Shown here piece after piece: positions 7,527 through 16,952 of a stretch of DNA of 64,000 nt. This stretch comes from Actinophytocola xinjiangensis (lineage in GTDB: Bacteria; Actinomycetota; Actinomycetes; Mycobacteriales; Pseudonocardiaceae), in assembly GCF_001921215.1 (NCBI RefSeq), contig NZ_MSIF01000001.1:186001-250000 (forward strand), in the 5' to 3' direction. Below the pieces are notes generated by a model, which saw nothing but the letters and a program-made list of their open reading frames with translations, ran no database searches and was not told the DNA's origin. Position 1 is the first letter of the stretch, and each line of letters opens with the position of its first letter. A program made the translations under genes and the position numbers.

Positions 7527-8993
7527 TCACGGGCTGGTCATACCCAGCGTGTACTGGCCGGAGCCGCTGTAGGCATGCACCTGGTACCGGTAGTACCCGG
7601 ACGTCCCGTTGTAGGTCAGCGTCTCGTCCGCGTTGGGCGTGGTCCCACTGGCCACGTTCGCCCACGTCGAGCCGTTCCACTTCTGCAGGTACAGGTCGAA
7701 GTCGGTCCCCGACGGCCCGTCCAGGCACCCGGTGTGCGTACCGGAGGCGTTGGACACGTAGTAGCTGCCGTTGGGCTGGTAGGCGCTGGCACCCGAGGTG
7801 AGGGTGCCGGACCCGGTCTGCTCGGCGTCGTCACAGTCGCCGCCGGGCGGGTCGGGGTCGCCGCCACCCTGGGTGACCAGCGTCAGGTTGTAGGCCTGCA
7901 GGATCTCGTTGACCGGCTGGAAGTACGTCGTGCCGCCGCTGGAGCAGTTGCCCGAGCCGCCGGAGGTCACGCCCTGGGCGTGGTTGCCGGCCAGCAGCGA
8001 GCCACCGGAGTCACCCGGTTCGGCGCACACGGTCGTGCGGATCAGGCCGGAGACGGTGCCCTGCGGGTAGGTCACCGACGAGTTGCGGGCCTGGATGGCG
8101 CCACACTTCCACCCGGTGGTCGACCCGGAGCGGCACACGGTCGCGCCGATCGCCGCGTCCTGCGACCCGTGGACCGCCACCCGGCCGCCGGCGTAGTTGT
8201 TCACCGCGCCGATCATCGTGTTGCCGGCCGCGACCCGTACCCACGCGTAGTCGTTGCCGGGGAAGCTCGACCCGGCGAACTGACCGGTGGGCTGCGAGGT
8301 CGTCGCCCCGGTCTGTCCACAGTGGCCGGCGGTGACGAACCCGCCGTTGACCGAGAAGCCGATCGAGCAGCGGGTACCGGCGCCGATGTAGTAGGGGTTG
8401 CCGCCGACCACGTCGATCAGCGGCCGGGGTGCCTCGGCGGAGCGCACGACCCGCACGGCGTCCCGTTCGACGCCGCTGGCCCGCACGAACGACCAGGCCG
8501 CCGCCGGCGAGCTGGCGTTGATCACCACCGAGTTCGTGGTGACGTCGACGTACCAGCTGGCCACGCCGGCCGGGACCGACGCCCGCTTCGAGTCCAAGAT
8601 GGACCGCACGGCGTCCAGGTCGGCCACCGAGTGTTCGACCATCCTGGCCGTCGCGCCGCTGCCGCGGACCTCCTTGGCCGCCGCCTCGTCGGTCACCGCC
8701 ACGACCAGCGTGTCGCCGTTGCCGGTCAGCCAGCCGCCGGCGTAGCGCTCGCCAAGGTCCTTGCGCAGTTGGAGATCGTTCTGGCTCGCCCGAGCCTCGT
8801 TCGCCAGCCGGGTGCGGGCCTGGTCCTCGGTGACGTCGAGGTACTCGGCGGCCGCGGCCAGCATGCCCGGGTTCGCCGCCGCGGTGGTGCTGTCCTGAGC
8901 TGGCGGGGCCGCTGCCGCCGGCACCGCCAGGGCGGTGGCCAGACCGGCGACCATGGCCGCGGCCAGGATTCCCGATTGGAGTCTTCGATCCAT
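7527..8993 (-). CDS. Secreted streptogrisin/alpha-lytic-type S1 serine protease with C-terminal PPC domain
   Basis: A 488-residue pre-pro-protease. A Sec signal peptide ends near AVPAAAA. An alpha-lytic-type propeptide fills about residues 40-190. The chymotrypsin-fold catalytic domain follows, with His224 (TAGHCG), Asp248 (GNDYAWV) and Ser329 (EPGDSGGS). After a GGGDPDPPGGD linker, a bacterial pre-peptidase C-terminal (PPC) domain of about 100 residues ends the protein; such domains are usually removed or help secretion and substrate binding. The ATG at 8993 has AAGGGAG 8 nt upstream; the frame also allows an upstream TTG. It is likely an exported general protease. Confidence 0.93.
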   Translation of the reverse strand: MDRRLQSGILAAAMVAGLATALAVPAAAAPPAQDSTTAAANPGMLAAAAEYLDVTEDQARTRLANEARASQNDLQLRKDLGERYAGGWLTGNGDTLVVAVTDEAAAKEVRGSGATARMVEHSVADLDAVRSILDSKRASVPAGVASWYVDVTTNSVVINASSPAAAWSFVRASGVERDAVRVVRSAEAPRPLIDVVGGNPYYIGAGTRCSIGFSVNGGFVTAGHCGQTGATTSQPTGQFAGSSFPGNDYAWVRVAAGNTMIGAVNNYAGGRVAVHGSQDAAIGATVCRSGSTTGWKCGAIQARNSSVTYPQGTVSGLIRTTVCAEPGDSGGSLLAGNHAQGVTSGGSGNCSSGGTTYFQPVNEILQAYNLTLVTQGGGDPDPPGGDCDDAEQTGSGTLTSGASAYQPNGSYYVSNASGTHTGCLDGPSGTDFDLYLQKWNGSTWANVASGTTPNADETLTYNGTSGYYRYQVHAYSGSGQYTLGMTSP

Positions 8994-9102
8994 GTTCCGT
9001 GTCTCCCTTGACAACCGGTGCAGGGTGGATCAACAAGGGAAACGCTAGAACGGAAGTTGACCATTGGGGACATATCAGCTGGGCCATACCACCGGGCTTA
9101 TG

Positions 9103-10074
9103 TCAGGCCGGTGAGTGTTCCTGGGCGCCGAACCGGGGGTGCGCGGCCAGCCAGCGGGCGTAGTTCGGGCTGTGGCGCAACGAGTCGGTGTAGGCGGCCA
9201 TCGCGTACTGGTGGACCTTGGCGGCCACCGCCTGTGCTGGCGCCTCGGGGTGCCAGCCGAGCAGGTGGCGCCAGCGCAGCGGCGCGCCGGCCAGCGGGTA
9301 GGCCCGCATGTCCGACAGCTCGCGGAACGTCGGCTGCGCCAGCGCGACCGCCTGACCGCCCTCCACCAGGTCGATGCACACCCGCAGATCGGTCTCGTAC
9401 ATGGGTTTCGGGGTGAACCCGACGCGGGCGCAGGCGGTGGCGAAGCACTCGCCGAAGCAGCCCTCGCCGGGGGCGGCGACCCAGCGCGAGTCGGCCAGGT
9501 CGGCCAGATCGACCTCGGCCCCGCCGGCCAGCGGGTGGTCGTCGCACAGCAGCACGCCGACCGCGTCGACGGCGATCAGCCGCCACTCCAGGCCGTGCTC
9601 GGCCGGCGGCTGCATGTCCCCGCAGATGCCGATGACCGCGAAGTCCAGCCGTCCCTCGGCGACCTTGTCGACCAGTTCCTGGGCCGACCACGAGGTGTGC
9701 GGGATGACGGTGGCCTCCGGCTGGTCCTCCGACAGCAGCCTGACCAGCCCGCTGACCATCGAGTTCCCGGTCGAGCCGATCCGGCAGCGCAGGGTCGCCG
9801 GGTCGATCCCGGACAGTCGCACGGCCTCGTCGCGCAGGTCCTCGACCGCCGGCAGCAGGACCTTGGCGCGGGCGAGGACCAGTTCGCCGAGCGGGGTCGG
9901 CCGGGTGCCGCGCCGGTCGCGCTGGAACAGCGGACCGCCCAGGGCGCGTTCGATGCGGCCGAGCTGTGTGGTGAGCGCGGGTTGGGCGAGCCCGAGTCGC
10001 GCGGCGGCCTTGGTGATGCTGCCGCTCTCGGCGACGGCACAGACCACCCGCAGGTGCCGTAGCTCAAGCTCCAT
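9103..10074 (-). CDS. LysR-family transcriptional regulator
   Basis: A 323-residue LysR-type regulator. The N-terminal winged helix-turn-helix is clear (LRHLRVVCAVAESGSITKAAARLGLAQPALTTQLGRIE), followed by FQRDRRGTRPT and a periplasmic-binding-like effector domain (residues about 95-300). The acceptor is unknown. It lies between the protease, encoded on the same strand downstream, and the divergent MpaB-type oxygenase gene. LysR proteins often act on divergent neighbours, so the oxygenase is one candidate target, although that operon also has its own TetR gene. Confidence 0.9.
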   Translation of the reverse strand: MELELRHLRVVCAVAESGSITKAAARLGLAQPALTTQLGRIERALGGPLFQRDRRGTRPTPLGELVLARAKVLLPAVEDLRDEAVRLSGIDPATLRCRIGSTGNSMVSGLVRLLSEDQPEATVIPHTSWSAQELVDKVAEGRLDFAVIGICGDMQPPAEHGLEWRLIAVDAVGVLLCDDHPLAGGAEVDLADLADSRWVAAPGEGCFGECFATACARVGFTPKPMYETDLRVCIDLVEGGQAVALAQPTFRELSDMRAYPLAGAPLRWRHLLGWHPEAPAQAVAAKVHQYAMAAYTDSLRHSPNYARWLAAHPRFGAQEHSPA

Positions 10075-10130
10075 GTGATGACGCTAGGCCGCGAACCGGT
10101 CACCGGGAAGAGCCCAAACCGGTCTTTCGC

Positions 10131-10157
10131 TGTACCACTTGATGATCATGTGATACA
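10131..10157. promoter_or_regulatory. 27-bp near-perfect palindromic operator upstream of the mpaB-like/tetR operon
   Basis: The arms TGTACCACTTGAT and ATCATGTGATACA are complementary at 11 of 13 positions about a central G. The length and symmetry fit a TetR-type operator. It lies 53 bp before the oxygenase start and 56 bp before the LysR start, in an A/T-richer stretch of the divergent intergenic region. The TetR encoded at 11065 is the most economical candidate binder; the LysR is the alternative. Confidence 0.65.
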
Positions 10158-10210
10158 AAGATTCAAGAATGTCTCATTGACTCGGTGATCGATGTGGCGG
10201 GGGAGTGGAC

Positions 10211-11068
10211 GTGACCACCAGCGAGCACGCGCGGGTCGAGGTCGAGATCCCGGGACCGGGATCGCTGCACTGGCGGTGGGCGGGGGAGACCCGGGGCTAC
10301 CTGATGCTGGTCAAGGCCGGGTTGCTGCAGCTCATGCACCCCGGCCTCGGCGCGGGCGTCGAGCAGCACTCGGACTTCTTCAACGAACCGTGGGAGCGGG
10401 TGCTGCGGTCGGTCCCACAGATCCAGGGCGTCACCTTCGACTGGCCCGACGGCGCCGCCACCGCGCGCCAGATCCGCGAGTACCACCACCACATCAAGGG
10501 AGTCGACGGTCAGGGCCGCCGCTACCACGCGCTGGACCCCGACGTCTTCTTCTGGGCCCACGCCACCATCTTCGACGCGCTGCTGCGGATGATCGACCTG
10601 TTCGACCACCCGATGAGCGACGCCGAGAAGGAGAGCCTCTACGCCGAGACGCGCCAGGTGTTCCGCGCCTACGGCGTCAGTGACCGGATCGTGCCGCCGG
10701 ACTGGGCCGCCTTCGAGGACTACTTCGACCGGATGTGCCGCGAGGAACTGGTGATCACCCCGGCGGCCCGGGGGCTGATCGAGTTCGCCAAGGAACCGCC
10801 GGCCACCTTCCCGCTGCTGCCGGCGCCGCTGTACAGGCTGGTGCGCAAGCCCTCGGCCAAGCCGCTGTGGTGGATCGCGGTCGGCACGCTGCCGCCGCCG
10901 GTCCGCGACCTGATCGGCGAGCGGTGGACCGAACGCGACGAGCGCTGGCACCGCCACTTCCGCCGCGCGGTCGCCACGGCCTGGCGGGTCGTGCCGCCGA
11001 GGCTGCGCTACACCGAACGTGCTCGGGCGGGCTACCGGCGGGCCGGGGTGGGACCATCGGGCCGGTGA
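10211..11068 (+). CDS. Oxygenase MpaB family protein (DUF2236)
   Basis: A 285-residue protein of the MpaB/rubber-oxygenase-like family (DUF2236), whose characterised members are heme-containing oxidative enzymes. Characteristic elements are GETRGYLMLVKAGLLQLMHPGLGAGVEQHS, a central RYHALDPDVFFWAHATIFDALL with the conserved histidines, and FEDYFDRM. The GTG at 10211 has GGGGGAG 5 nt upstream; the GTG two codons earlier overlaps that site. The substrate cannot be inferred. It overlaps the next tetR gene by four bases. Confidence 0.82.
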   Translation: MTTSEHARVEVEIPGPGSLHWRWAGETRGYLMLVKAGLLQLMHPGLGAGVEQHSDFFNEPWERVLRSVPQIQGVTFDWPDGAATARQIREYHHHIKGVDGQGRRYHALDPDVFFWAHATIFDALLRMIDLFDHPMSDAEKESLYAETRQVFRAYGVSDRIVPPDWAAFEDYFDRMCREELVITPAARGLIEFAKEPPATFPLLPAPLYRLVRKPSAKPLWWIAVGTLPPPVRDLIGERWTERDERWHRHFRRAVATAWRVVPPRLRYTERARAGYRRAGVGPSGR

Positions 11069-11670
11069 ACCTCCTGGACCTGGTGCTCAACGGCCCGGAG
11101 ACCGACACGGTCGGCGAGTCGATCATCGACGCGGCGCTGGAGGAGTTCCTGACCTACGGCCTGCGGCGGACCAACGTCGACGTCGTGGCCCGCCGGGCCG
11201 GAGTCTCCCGGGCCACGCTCTACCGGCGTTTCGTCGGCAAGGACGCGCTCGTTCAGGCCGTGCTGGTCCGGGAGTCGCGGCGGTTCTTCGCCGCCATCGC
11301 CGACGCCGTCGAGGGTGTCGAGGGCGCGCGGGAGCGGCTGGTGGAGGGTTTCGTCGTCGGCGTGCGCCACGCCAGGGCCGACCGGCTGCTCAACCGGCTG
11401 CTCGCCTCCGACCCCGAGGCGCTGCTGCCCTACCTGACGACCAACGGTCACCTCGTGGTCGCCGGGGCGCGGGACTTCCTGGTCCAGCAGGCGCCCGACG
11501 CGCCCCGCCCGGCCGCCGGGCGCACCCCGGAGGGCGTCGCGGAGGTGTTCGTCCGGCTGGCGATCTCGTTCACGCTCATGCCGGAGGGCGCCATCCCGCT
11601 GGACTCCGACGCGGCCGTGCGGGCCTTCGCCCTGGGCTACCTGGCGCCGCTGATGGGCGCCGAGGACTGA
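11065..11670 (+). CDS. TetR-family regulator coupled to the MpaB-like oxygenase
   Basis: A 201-residue TetR regulator. The helix-turn-helix is ESIIDAALEEFLTYGLRRTNVDVVARRAGVSRATLYRRFVGKDAL, and the rest is an all-helical ligand domain. The GTG start overlaps the upstream stop (GTGA), so it is translated together with the oxygenase and probably controls that operon through the 27-bp palindrome at 10131. Its 3' end overlaps the convergent tetR by 34 bp. Confidence 0.88.
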   Translation: MNLLDLVLNGPETDTVGESIIDAALEEFLTYGLRRTNVDVVARRAGVSRATLYRRFVGKDALVQAVLVRESRRFFAAIADAVEGVEGARERLVEGFVVGVRHARADRLLNRLLASDPEALLPYLTTNGHLVVAGARDFLVQQAPDAPRPAAGRTPEGVAEVFVRLAISFTLMPEGAIPLDSDAAVRAFALGYLAPLMGAED

Positions 11671-12302
11671 GCGAGCACGGCGTCGAGCATCAGCCGCAGG
11701 TCGGCCTTCGCGTGCCGCCAGCGCTCCCGCAGCGCGGCGGTGTCCGAGACCGGGATCTCGGACAACAGCACCCCGCGCACCGCGTACATCGCGGTGTTGA
11801 CCACCCGCCGGAACCGCTCCCGGTCGGCATCGGTGCCGGTGTCGGTCCCGCACACGACCGTCAGCACGAACTCGGCCACCGCCTCGCGGGCCGCCGGTTC
11901 GACCTCGGCGGCGACCGCCGTGAGGTCGGGGTCGGTGCGCGCCGCCATCCACAGTTCGAGGGTGGCGAACCGGACCGGCTGGTGGTGCACCTCCCAGAGC
12001 AGGTCCAGCGCGGCGTCGAGCGGGTCGGCCGCCTCGCGGACGGCGTCGAGCCGTTCGGCCGCCAGCTCCGTGCGCATCGCCATCAGGTGCCGCACGGTGG
12101 CGGCGATGAGGTCGGCGCGGGTGGCGAAGTGGTGGACCTGCGCGCCCCGGGTCACGCCGGCCAGTTCGGTGACCCGGGTGGTCGTGGTCGCCGCGTACCC
12201 GAACCGGTCGAGGCACTCGACGGTCGCGTCGAGCAGGCGCCCGCGCATGGCGGCGCTGCGCTCCTGCTGGGTGAGTCCGGTCTTGGACCTTCGCGGGGAC
12301 AT
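11637..12302 (-). CDS. TetR-family regulator
   Basis: A 221-residue TetR protein. The DNA-binding part is RGRLLDATVECLDRFGYAATTTTRVTELAGVTRGAQVHHFATRADLI, where GVTRGAQVHHF is the recognition-helix signature of the subgroup that senses small hydrophobic ligands. The start is the ATG giving MSPRRSKTGLTQQ. No dedicated target gene is adjacent: downstream it converges on the other tetR, and upstream, after a 47-bp gap, lies the CGNR regulator on the same strand. Confidence 0.87.
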   Translation of the reverse strand: MSPRRSKTGLTQQERSAAMRGRLLDATVECLDRFGYAATTTTRVTELAGVTRGAQVHHFATRADLIAATVRHLMAMRTELAAERLDAVREAADPLDAALDLLWEVHHQPVRFATLELWMAARTDPDLTAVAAEVEPAAREAVAEFVLTVVCGTDTGTDADRERFRRVVNTAMYAVRGVLLSEIPVSDTAALRERWRHAKADLRLMLDAVLAQSSAPISGAR

Positions 12303-12349
12303 CGGGTGGATTCTATTTCGCCTGGGCGGCCGGCCGGGGTGGATCCGGG

Positions 12350-12871
12350 TCAGCCGGCGGCCCGCGCGCGGTGGCGGCGTACGGCGTCGCGGTTGGCGCA
12401 CGCCGGTGAGCAGTAGCGTTGGCGCCCGCCCCGGGTGAAGTCGGCGTAGGGCCGGGCGCAGTCGGCCAGCGCGCAGCGGCCGAGCCGGTCCATGCCCCGG
12501 CTGGTCAGGTGCAGGGCGGTGCCGACGCTGATCAGCGCGCGCAGCACCGCGCCCAGGGGCAGGTCGTCGCCGCGGAAGTGCAGGTGCCAGCCGGTGCCGG
12601 CGTGGTCGGTGAGCCGGGGGGAGGAGGACGACTCGGCGAGCAGGTCGTTGAGCAGCGCGGCCCGTCGGGCGGGGTCGGTGGCGTCGACGACCGCCAGCCA
12701 GCGCACCAGGAACGCGCGCACGGCGGCGAGGTCGTGCTCGGTGCCGGCGCGGTCGGCGACCACGCCGGCGGCGCGGCAGCGGTCGGTCAGTTCCCCGGCG
12801 GTGGCCGGCGGCGTCCACGTGAGGTCGGTCGCCAATCGGACGGGATCCTCGCCGTAAGGGTTCAAATGCAC
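12350..12871 (-). CDS. CGNR zinc-finger / ABATE-domain transcriptional regulator
   Basis: A 173-residue protein. The N-terminal ABATE-type region (MHLNPYGEDPVRLATDL) is followed by a C-terminal CGNR zinc finger (GRCALADCARPYADFTRGGRQRYCSPACANRDAVRRHRAR) with four cysteines and a basic tail. Such proteins are presumed DNA-binding regulators, often encoded near hydrolases or transporters. I chose the GTG at 12871 because it places the family-typical motif at the N-terminus; the frame extends upstream without similarity. It is divergent from the small Cys protein. Confidence 0.83.
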   Translation of the reverse strand: MHLNPYGEDPVRLATDLTWTPPATAGELTDRCRAAGVVADRAGTEHDLAAVRAFLVRWLAVVDATDPARRAALLNDLLAESSSSPRLTDHAGTGWHLHFRGDDLPLGAVLRALISVGTALHLTSRGMDRLGRCALADCARPYADFTRGGRQRYCSPACANRDAVRRHRARAAG

Positions 12872-12896
12872 AAGGCCATTACAGCAGACTGCCGGC

Positions 12897-13085
12897 ATGC
12901 CCGCATCACACCGCTGGACCACCACGTCCAGCCACATCACCAGCGATGGCTGGGTCCACTACCAACACTGCGGCTGCGGCGCCACCAGGCTCGTGCTCAA
13001 CAGTGAGCCGGTCGGCCGTGCGTGGGAACCGCCCGCGAGGAATGATCCAGAACCGGTCGCGGTTGTCGAGAAGCAGAAACGCTAG
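12897..13085 (+). CDS. Small Cys/His-containing conserved-type hypothetical protein
   Basis: A 62-residue protein beginning MPASHRWTTTSSHITSDGWV, with HYQHCGCGATRLVL as a compact HxxHCxC element resembling half of a zinc knuckle. It has the shape of short actinobacterial proteins of unknown function (W-x-x-x-x-x-H...YxxCxCG). It lies 40 bp upstream of fbiC on the same strand and might be read with it. I cannot assign a function. The compositional bias and the motif argue for a real gene. Confidence 0.55.
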   Translation: MPASHRWTTTSSHITSDGWVHYQHCGCGATRLVLNSEPVGRAWEPPARNDPEPVAVVEKQKR

Positions 13086-13124
13086 CTTGGGGACATACCG
13101 ATCCGCGCGCCAGGAGGATTGCCC

Positions 13125-15713
13125 GTGACCGAGGGTTTCGTGCCTACCGAGTCGGCACTTCGTCGGGCGTTGCGCCGGGCACGGGACGGGGTGGTGCTGG
13201 ACCGCACCGAGGCCGAGACCCTGCTGCACGCACGCGGCGACCACCTCGACGACCTGCTGGCCTCCGCCTCCCGGGTGCGCGACGCCGGACTGGAGCAGGC
13301 CGGACGCCCTGGGGTGATCACCTACTCCCGCAGCGTCTTCGTGCCGCTCACCAAGCTGTGCCGGGACCGTTGTCACTACTGCACCTTCGCCACGGTCCCC
13401 GGCCGCGTGCCGGCGGCCTTCCTCAGCGAGGACGAGATCCTCGACCTCGTCCGCCAGGGCGCCGAACTGGGCTGCAAGGAGGTCCTGTTCACCCTCGGCG
13501 ACCGCCCCGAGGACCGGTGGAGCGCCGCGCGGGAGTGGCTCGACGAGGCCGGCTACCCCGACACGCTGTCCTACGTCCGGGCGATGTCGATCAAGGTCCT
13601 GGAGGAGACCGGGGTCCTGCCGCACCTCAACCCCGGCGTGCTGACCTGGACCGACTTCCAGCGGCTCAAGCCGGTGTCGGCGTCGATGGGCATGATGCTG
13701 GAGACCACCGCGACCCGGCTCTGGTCGGACAAGGGCGGCCCGCACTACGGCTCGCCCGACAAGGAGCCGGCGGTGCGGCTGCGCGTGCTGGAGGACGCCG
13801 GCCGCAGCGCGGTGCCGTTCACCACCGGCATCCTCATCGGCATCGGCGAGACCCTGGCCGAACGGGTCGACTCGCTGTTCGCGATCCGGGGCGTGGCCCG
13901 GCAGTACGGCTCGATCCAGGAAGTCATCGTGCAGAACTTCCGCGCCAAGCCGGACACCGCGATGGCCGGCATGGCCGACGCGACCCTGGAGGAACTCGCC
14001 GCCACCGTCGCCGTCGCCCGGCTGGTACTCGGCCCCAAGATGCGCCTCCAGGCACCGCCCAACCTCATCGGCGGCGAGTTCGACCTGCTGCTGCGGGCCG
14101 GCATCGACGACTGGGGCGGGGTGTCGCCGCTGACCCCCGACCACGTCAACCCCGAGCGGCCCTGGCCCCAGGAGGAGACCCTGGCCCGGCACGCCGCCGC
14201 CGCCGGCTTCACACTGGCCGAGCGGCTGCCGATCTACCCCGAGTACGTGCTGCGCGGCGAGCCGTGGCTCGACCCGCGGGTCGCCGGGCACGTCGCCGCG
14301 CTGGCCGACCCGGCCACCGGCCTGGCCGCGCCCGGCGCCGTCCTGGCCGGCCGGCCGTGGCAGGAGCCGGAGGTCGCGCTGGTCGCCACCGGGCGCACCG
14401 ACCTGAACACCGCCATCGACACCGAGGGCCGCACCACCGACCGCCGCGACGACTTCGACTCCGTCTACGGTGACTGGGAGTCCCTGCGTGCCCAGGTCGC
14501 CGCCATGCCGACGGTCGCCGCGCCCGGGCCGGCCGGCGCGCTGCGCCACGAGTTCTCCGCCGCACTGCTGCGCGCGGAGGCCGACCCCGCCGGCCTGTCC
14601 GACGACGACGCCCTGACGCTGCTCTCGGCCGGTGAAGGCGCGGAGATCACCGCGCTGGCCGCGCTCGCCGACGACATCCGCCGGGACACGGTCGGCGACG
14701 AGGTCACCTACGTCGTCACCCGCAACATCAACTTCACCAACGTCTGCTACACCGGCTGCCGGTTCTGCGCGTTCGCCCAGCGGCGCACCGACAGCGACGC
14801 GTACACGCTCTCCCTCGACCAGGTCGGCCAGCGCGCCGCCCAGGCCTGGGGTGTTGGCGCCACCGAGGTCTGCATGCAGGGCGGGATCCACCCCGACCTG
14901 CCCGGCTCGGCGTACTTCGACATCGCGGCGCGGGTCAAGCGCGAGGCGCCCGACCTGCACGTGCACGCGTTCTCGCCGATGGAGGTGGTGAACGGTGCGA
15001 CCCGGACGAACCTGTCGATCCGCGACTGGCTGACCGCGGCCAGGGAGGCCGGCGTCGACTCGCTGCCCGGCACCGCCGCCGAGATCCTCGACGACGACGT
15101 GCGCTGGATCCTGACCAAGGGCAAACTGCCGACCGCGCAGTGGATCGAGGTCGTCACCACCGCCCACGAGGTCGGCCTGCCGACCACCTCGACGATGATG
15201 TACGGCCACGTCGACAACCCTGGCCACTGGGTCGCGCACCTCAAGCTGATCCGCGACCTCCAGGCGCGGTCGGGGGGTTTCACCGAGTTCGTCCTGCTGC
15301 CGTTCGTGCACACCAACGCGCCGCTGTACCTGGCCGGCATCGCCCGCCCCGGCCCGACCCATCTGGAGAACCGCGCGGTGCACGCGCTGGCGCGGCTGCT
15401 GCTGCACGGCCGGATCGACAACATCCAGACCAGTTGGGTCAAGCTGGGCGAGCGTGGCGTCGTGGACGTGCTGCGCGGCGGTGTGAACGACCTGGGCGGC
15501 ACGCTGATGGAGGAGACCATCAGCCGGATGGCCGGCTCGGAGAACGGCAGCTACAAGACGATCGCCGATCTGGAGGCGCTGGCGGCCTCGGCCGGTCGCC
15601 CGGCCCGCCAGCGCACCACGACCTACGGCCAGGTCCCCGAGGAGCGCCTGACCGCCGGCCGCGCCCACGACGGGGTGTGGCGGCCGAACCTGCTGCCGCT
15701 CGTCAGCGGCTGA
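13125..15713 (+). CDS. fbiC: FbiC: fused 7,8-didemethyl-8-hydroxy-5-deazariboflavin (FO) synthase
   Basis: An 862-residue double radical-SAM enzyme that makes the deazaflavin FO, precursor of cofactor F420, from a pyrimidine intermediate and tyrosine. The N-terminal CofG half carries CRDRCHYC (Cys79, 83, 86). The C-terminal CofH half carries CYTGCRFC (Cys541, 545, 548). Both are CxxxCxxC cluster-binding motifs. The GTG at 13125 has AGGAGG 7 nt upstream; an in-frame TTG two codons earlier is too close to it. The length is normal for the actinobacterial fusion. A stem-loop follows the stop. The luciferase-like monooxygenase at 30299 is a possible, unproven F420 user. Confidence 0.97.
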   Translation: MTEGFVPTESALRRALRRARDGVVLDRTEAETLLHARGDHLDDLLASASRVRDAGLEQAGRPGVITYSRSVFVPLTKLCRDRCHYCTFATVPGRVPAAFLSEDEILDLVRQGAELGCKEVLFTLGDRPEDRWSAAREWLDEAGYPDTLSYVRAMSIKVLEETGVLPHLNPGVLTWTDFQRLKPVSASMGMMLETTATRLWSDKGGPHYGSPDKEPAVRLRVLEDAGRSAVPFTTGILIGIGETLAERVDSLFAIRGVARQYGSIQEVIVQNFRAKPDTAMAGMADATLEELAATVAVARLVLGPKMRLQAPPNLIGGEFDLLLRAGIDDWGGVSPLTPDHVNPERPWPQEETLARHAAAAGFTLAERLPIYPEYVLRGEPWLDPRVAGHVAALADPATGLAAPGAVLAGRPWQEPEVALVATGRTDLNTAIDTEGRTTDRRDDFDSVYGDWESLRAQVAAMPTVAAPGPAGALRHEFSAALLRAEADPAGLSDDDALTLLSAGEGAEITALAALADDIRRDTVGDEVTYVVTRNINFTNVCYTGCRFCAFAQRRTDSDAYTLSLDQVGQRAAQAWGVGATEVCMQGGIHPDLPGSAYFDIAARVKREAPDLHVHAFSPMEVVNGATRTNLSIRDWLTAAREAGVDSLPGTAAEILDDDVRWILTKGKLPTAQWIEVVTTAHEVGLPTTSTMMYGHVDNPGHWVAHLKLIRDLQARSGGFTEFVLLPFVHTNAPLYLAGIARPGPTHLENRAVHALARLLLHGRIDNIQTSWVKLGERGVVDVLRGGVNDLGGTLMEETISRMAGSENGSYKTIADLEALAASAGRPARQRTTTYGQVPEERLTAGRAHDGVWRPNLLPLVSG

Positions 15714-15716
15714 GCC

Positions 15717-15752
15717 CCACGGGCACGACGATCACTCACGCGTGCCGCGTGG
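15717..15752 (+). terminator. Stem-loop terminator after fbiC
   Basis: CCACG-GGCACG pairs with CGTGCC-CGTGG, an 11-bp stem with one bulged G and a 13-nt loop. It begins 4 nt after the fbiC stop and lies 47 bp before mscR, so mscR probably has its own promoter. Confidence 0.7.
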
Positions 15753-15799
15753 CTGGTAGAAGTACACCAAGCAACGGCGCACGGAAGGTGGGTGGCTCA

Positions 15800-16885
15800 A
15801 TGGCTCAGCAGGTTCTCGGTGTCATCGCCAGGTCGAAGGGCGCGCCGGTCGAGGTCGAGACGATCGTCGTCCCCGATCCCGGTCCCGGCGAGGCGGTGGT
15901 CGCGGTGCACGCCTGCGGCGTGTGCCACACCGACCTGCACTACCGCGAGGGCGGTATCAACGACGAGTTCCCCTTCCTGTTGGGACATGAGGCGGCCGGG
16001 GTGGTCGAGGAGGTCGGTGAGGGCGTCACCGACCTGGAGCCGGGCGACTACGTGATCCTCAACTGGCGCGCGGTCTGCGGCACCTGCCGTGCCTGTCTGC
16101 GGGGTCGCCCCTGGTACTGCTTCTCGACGTTCAACGCCTCCCAGCCGATGACCCTCACCGACGGCACCGCGCTCACCCCGGCGCTGGGCATCGGCGCGTT
16201 CGCCGAGAAGACGCTCGTCCACAGCGGACAGTGCACGAAGGTCGACCCGAACGCCTCGCCGGCCGCCGCCGGCCTGCTGGGCTGCGGGATCATGGCCGGC
16301 ATCGGCGCGGCGGTGAACACCGGCGCGGTCACCCGGGGCGACAGCGTCGCGGTGATCGGCTGCGGCGGGGTCGGCAGCGCGGCCGTCGCCGGCGCCCGGC
16401 TCGCCGGCGCGACGAAGATCATCGCCATCGACCTGGACCAGCGCAAGCTCGACTGGGCGACCGGGCTGGGCGCCACCCACACGATCAACGCCACCGACGC
16501 CGACGTCGTCGAGGCGGTCCAGGAACTGACCGGCGGGTTCGGCGCGGACGTGGTGATCGACGCCGTCGGCCGCCCGGAGACCTGGAAGCAGGGCTTCTAC
16601 GCCCGCGACCTCGCCGGCACCCTGGTGCTGGTCGGCGTGCCCACCCCGGACATGCGCCTGGAGATGCCGCTGATCGACTTCTTCTCCCGGGGCGGCTCGC
16701 TCAAGTCCAGCTGGTACGGCGACTGCCTGCCCTCACGCGACTTCCCGTACCTGATCGACCTGTACCTGCAGGGCCGGCTCGACCTGGACGCGTTCGTCAC
16801 CGAGAAGATCACGCCCACCCAGGTGGAGGAGGCGTTCACCAAGATGCACCACGGCGACGTACTCCGTTCGGTGGTCGTCTTCTGA
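15800..16885 (+). CDS. mscR: S-(hydroxymethyl)mycothiol dehydrogenase (zinc alcohol dehydrogenase)
   Basis: A 361-residue zinc-dependent medium-chain dehydrogenase, the length of MscR/AdhE2. Catalytic zinc ligands are in [14 protein letters not shown] and [12 protein letters not shown]. The structural zinc loop is [15 protein letters not shown], and the Rossmann motif is [12 protein letters not shown]. The distinctive loop [25 protein letters not shown] is typical of the mycothiol-dependent formaldehyde dehydrogenase. It oxidises the mycothiol adduct of formaldehyde in the cytoplasm. Many actinobacteria pair it with a metallo-beta-lactamase hydrolase; here the next gene is gabT instead. Confidence 0.9.
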   Translation: MAQQVLGVIARSKGAPVEVETIVVPDPGPGEAVVAVHACGVCHTDLHYREGGINDEFPFLLGHEAAGVVEEVGEGVTDLEPGDYVILNWRAVCGTCRACLRGRPWYCFSTFNASQPMTLTDGTALTPALGIGAFAEKTLVHSGQCTKVDPNASPAAAGLLGCGIMAGIGAAVNTGAVTRGDSVAVIGCGGVGSAAVAGARLAGATKIIAIDLDQRKLDWATGLGATHTINATDADVVEAVQELTGGFGADVVIDAVGRPETWKQGFYARDLAGTLVLVGVPTPDMRLEMPLIDFFSRGGSLKSSWYGDCLPSRDFPYLIDLYLQGRLDLDAFVTEKITPTQVEEAFTKMHHGDVLRSVVVF

Positions 16886-16920
16886 CGGGGCCACTGGCCA
16901 CATCCCGCAACCAGTCGTAG

Positions 16921-16934
16921 GATTGTCGACAATC
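16921..16934. promoter_or_regulatory. Perfect 14-bp palindrome upstream of gabT (GntR/FadR-type operator)
   Basis: GATTGTCGACAATC is fully self-complementary and contains TTGTCGACAA, which matches the TNGTN(2-3)ACNA core typical of FCD/FadR-subfamily GntR operators. A -10-like TAGGAT overlaps its left edge (16918-16923), so a bound protein would block initiation. The gabT start is 18 nt downstream. No matching GntR-FCD regulator is encoded in the window. Confidence 0.7.
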
Positions 16935-16952
16935 TACGGGAGGGTTGTGCTG

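Noticed and set aside
12850-12880. tRNA T-arm-like GGTTCAAAT
   Set aside because: No acceptor stem, anticodon arm or CCA context could be built around it; it is the start region of the CGNR gene.
12906-15668. 920-codon frame antisense to fbiC
   Set aside because: No domain, and skewed composition. fbiC on the plus strand is complete with both iron-sulfur motifs.
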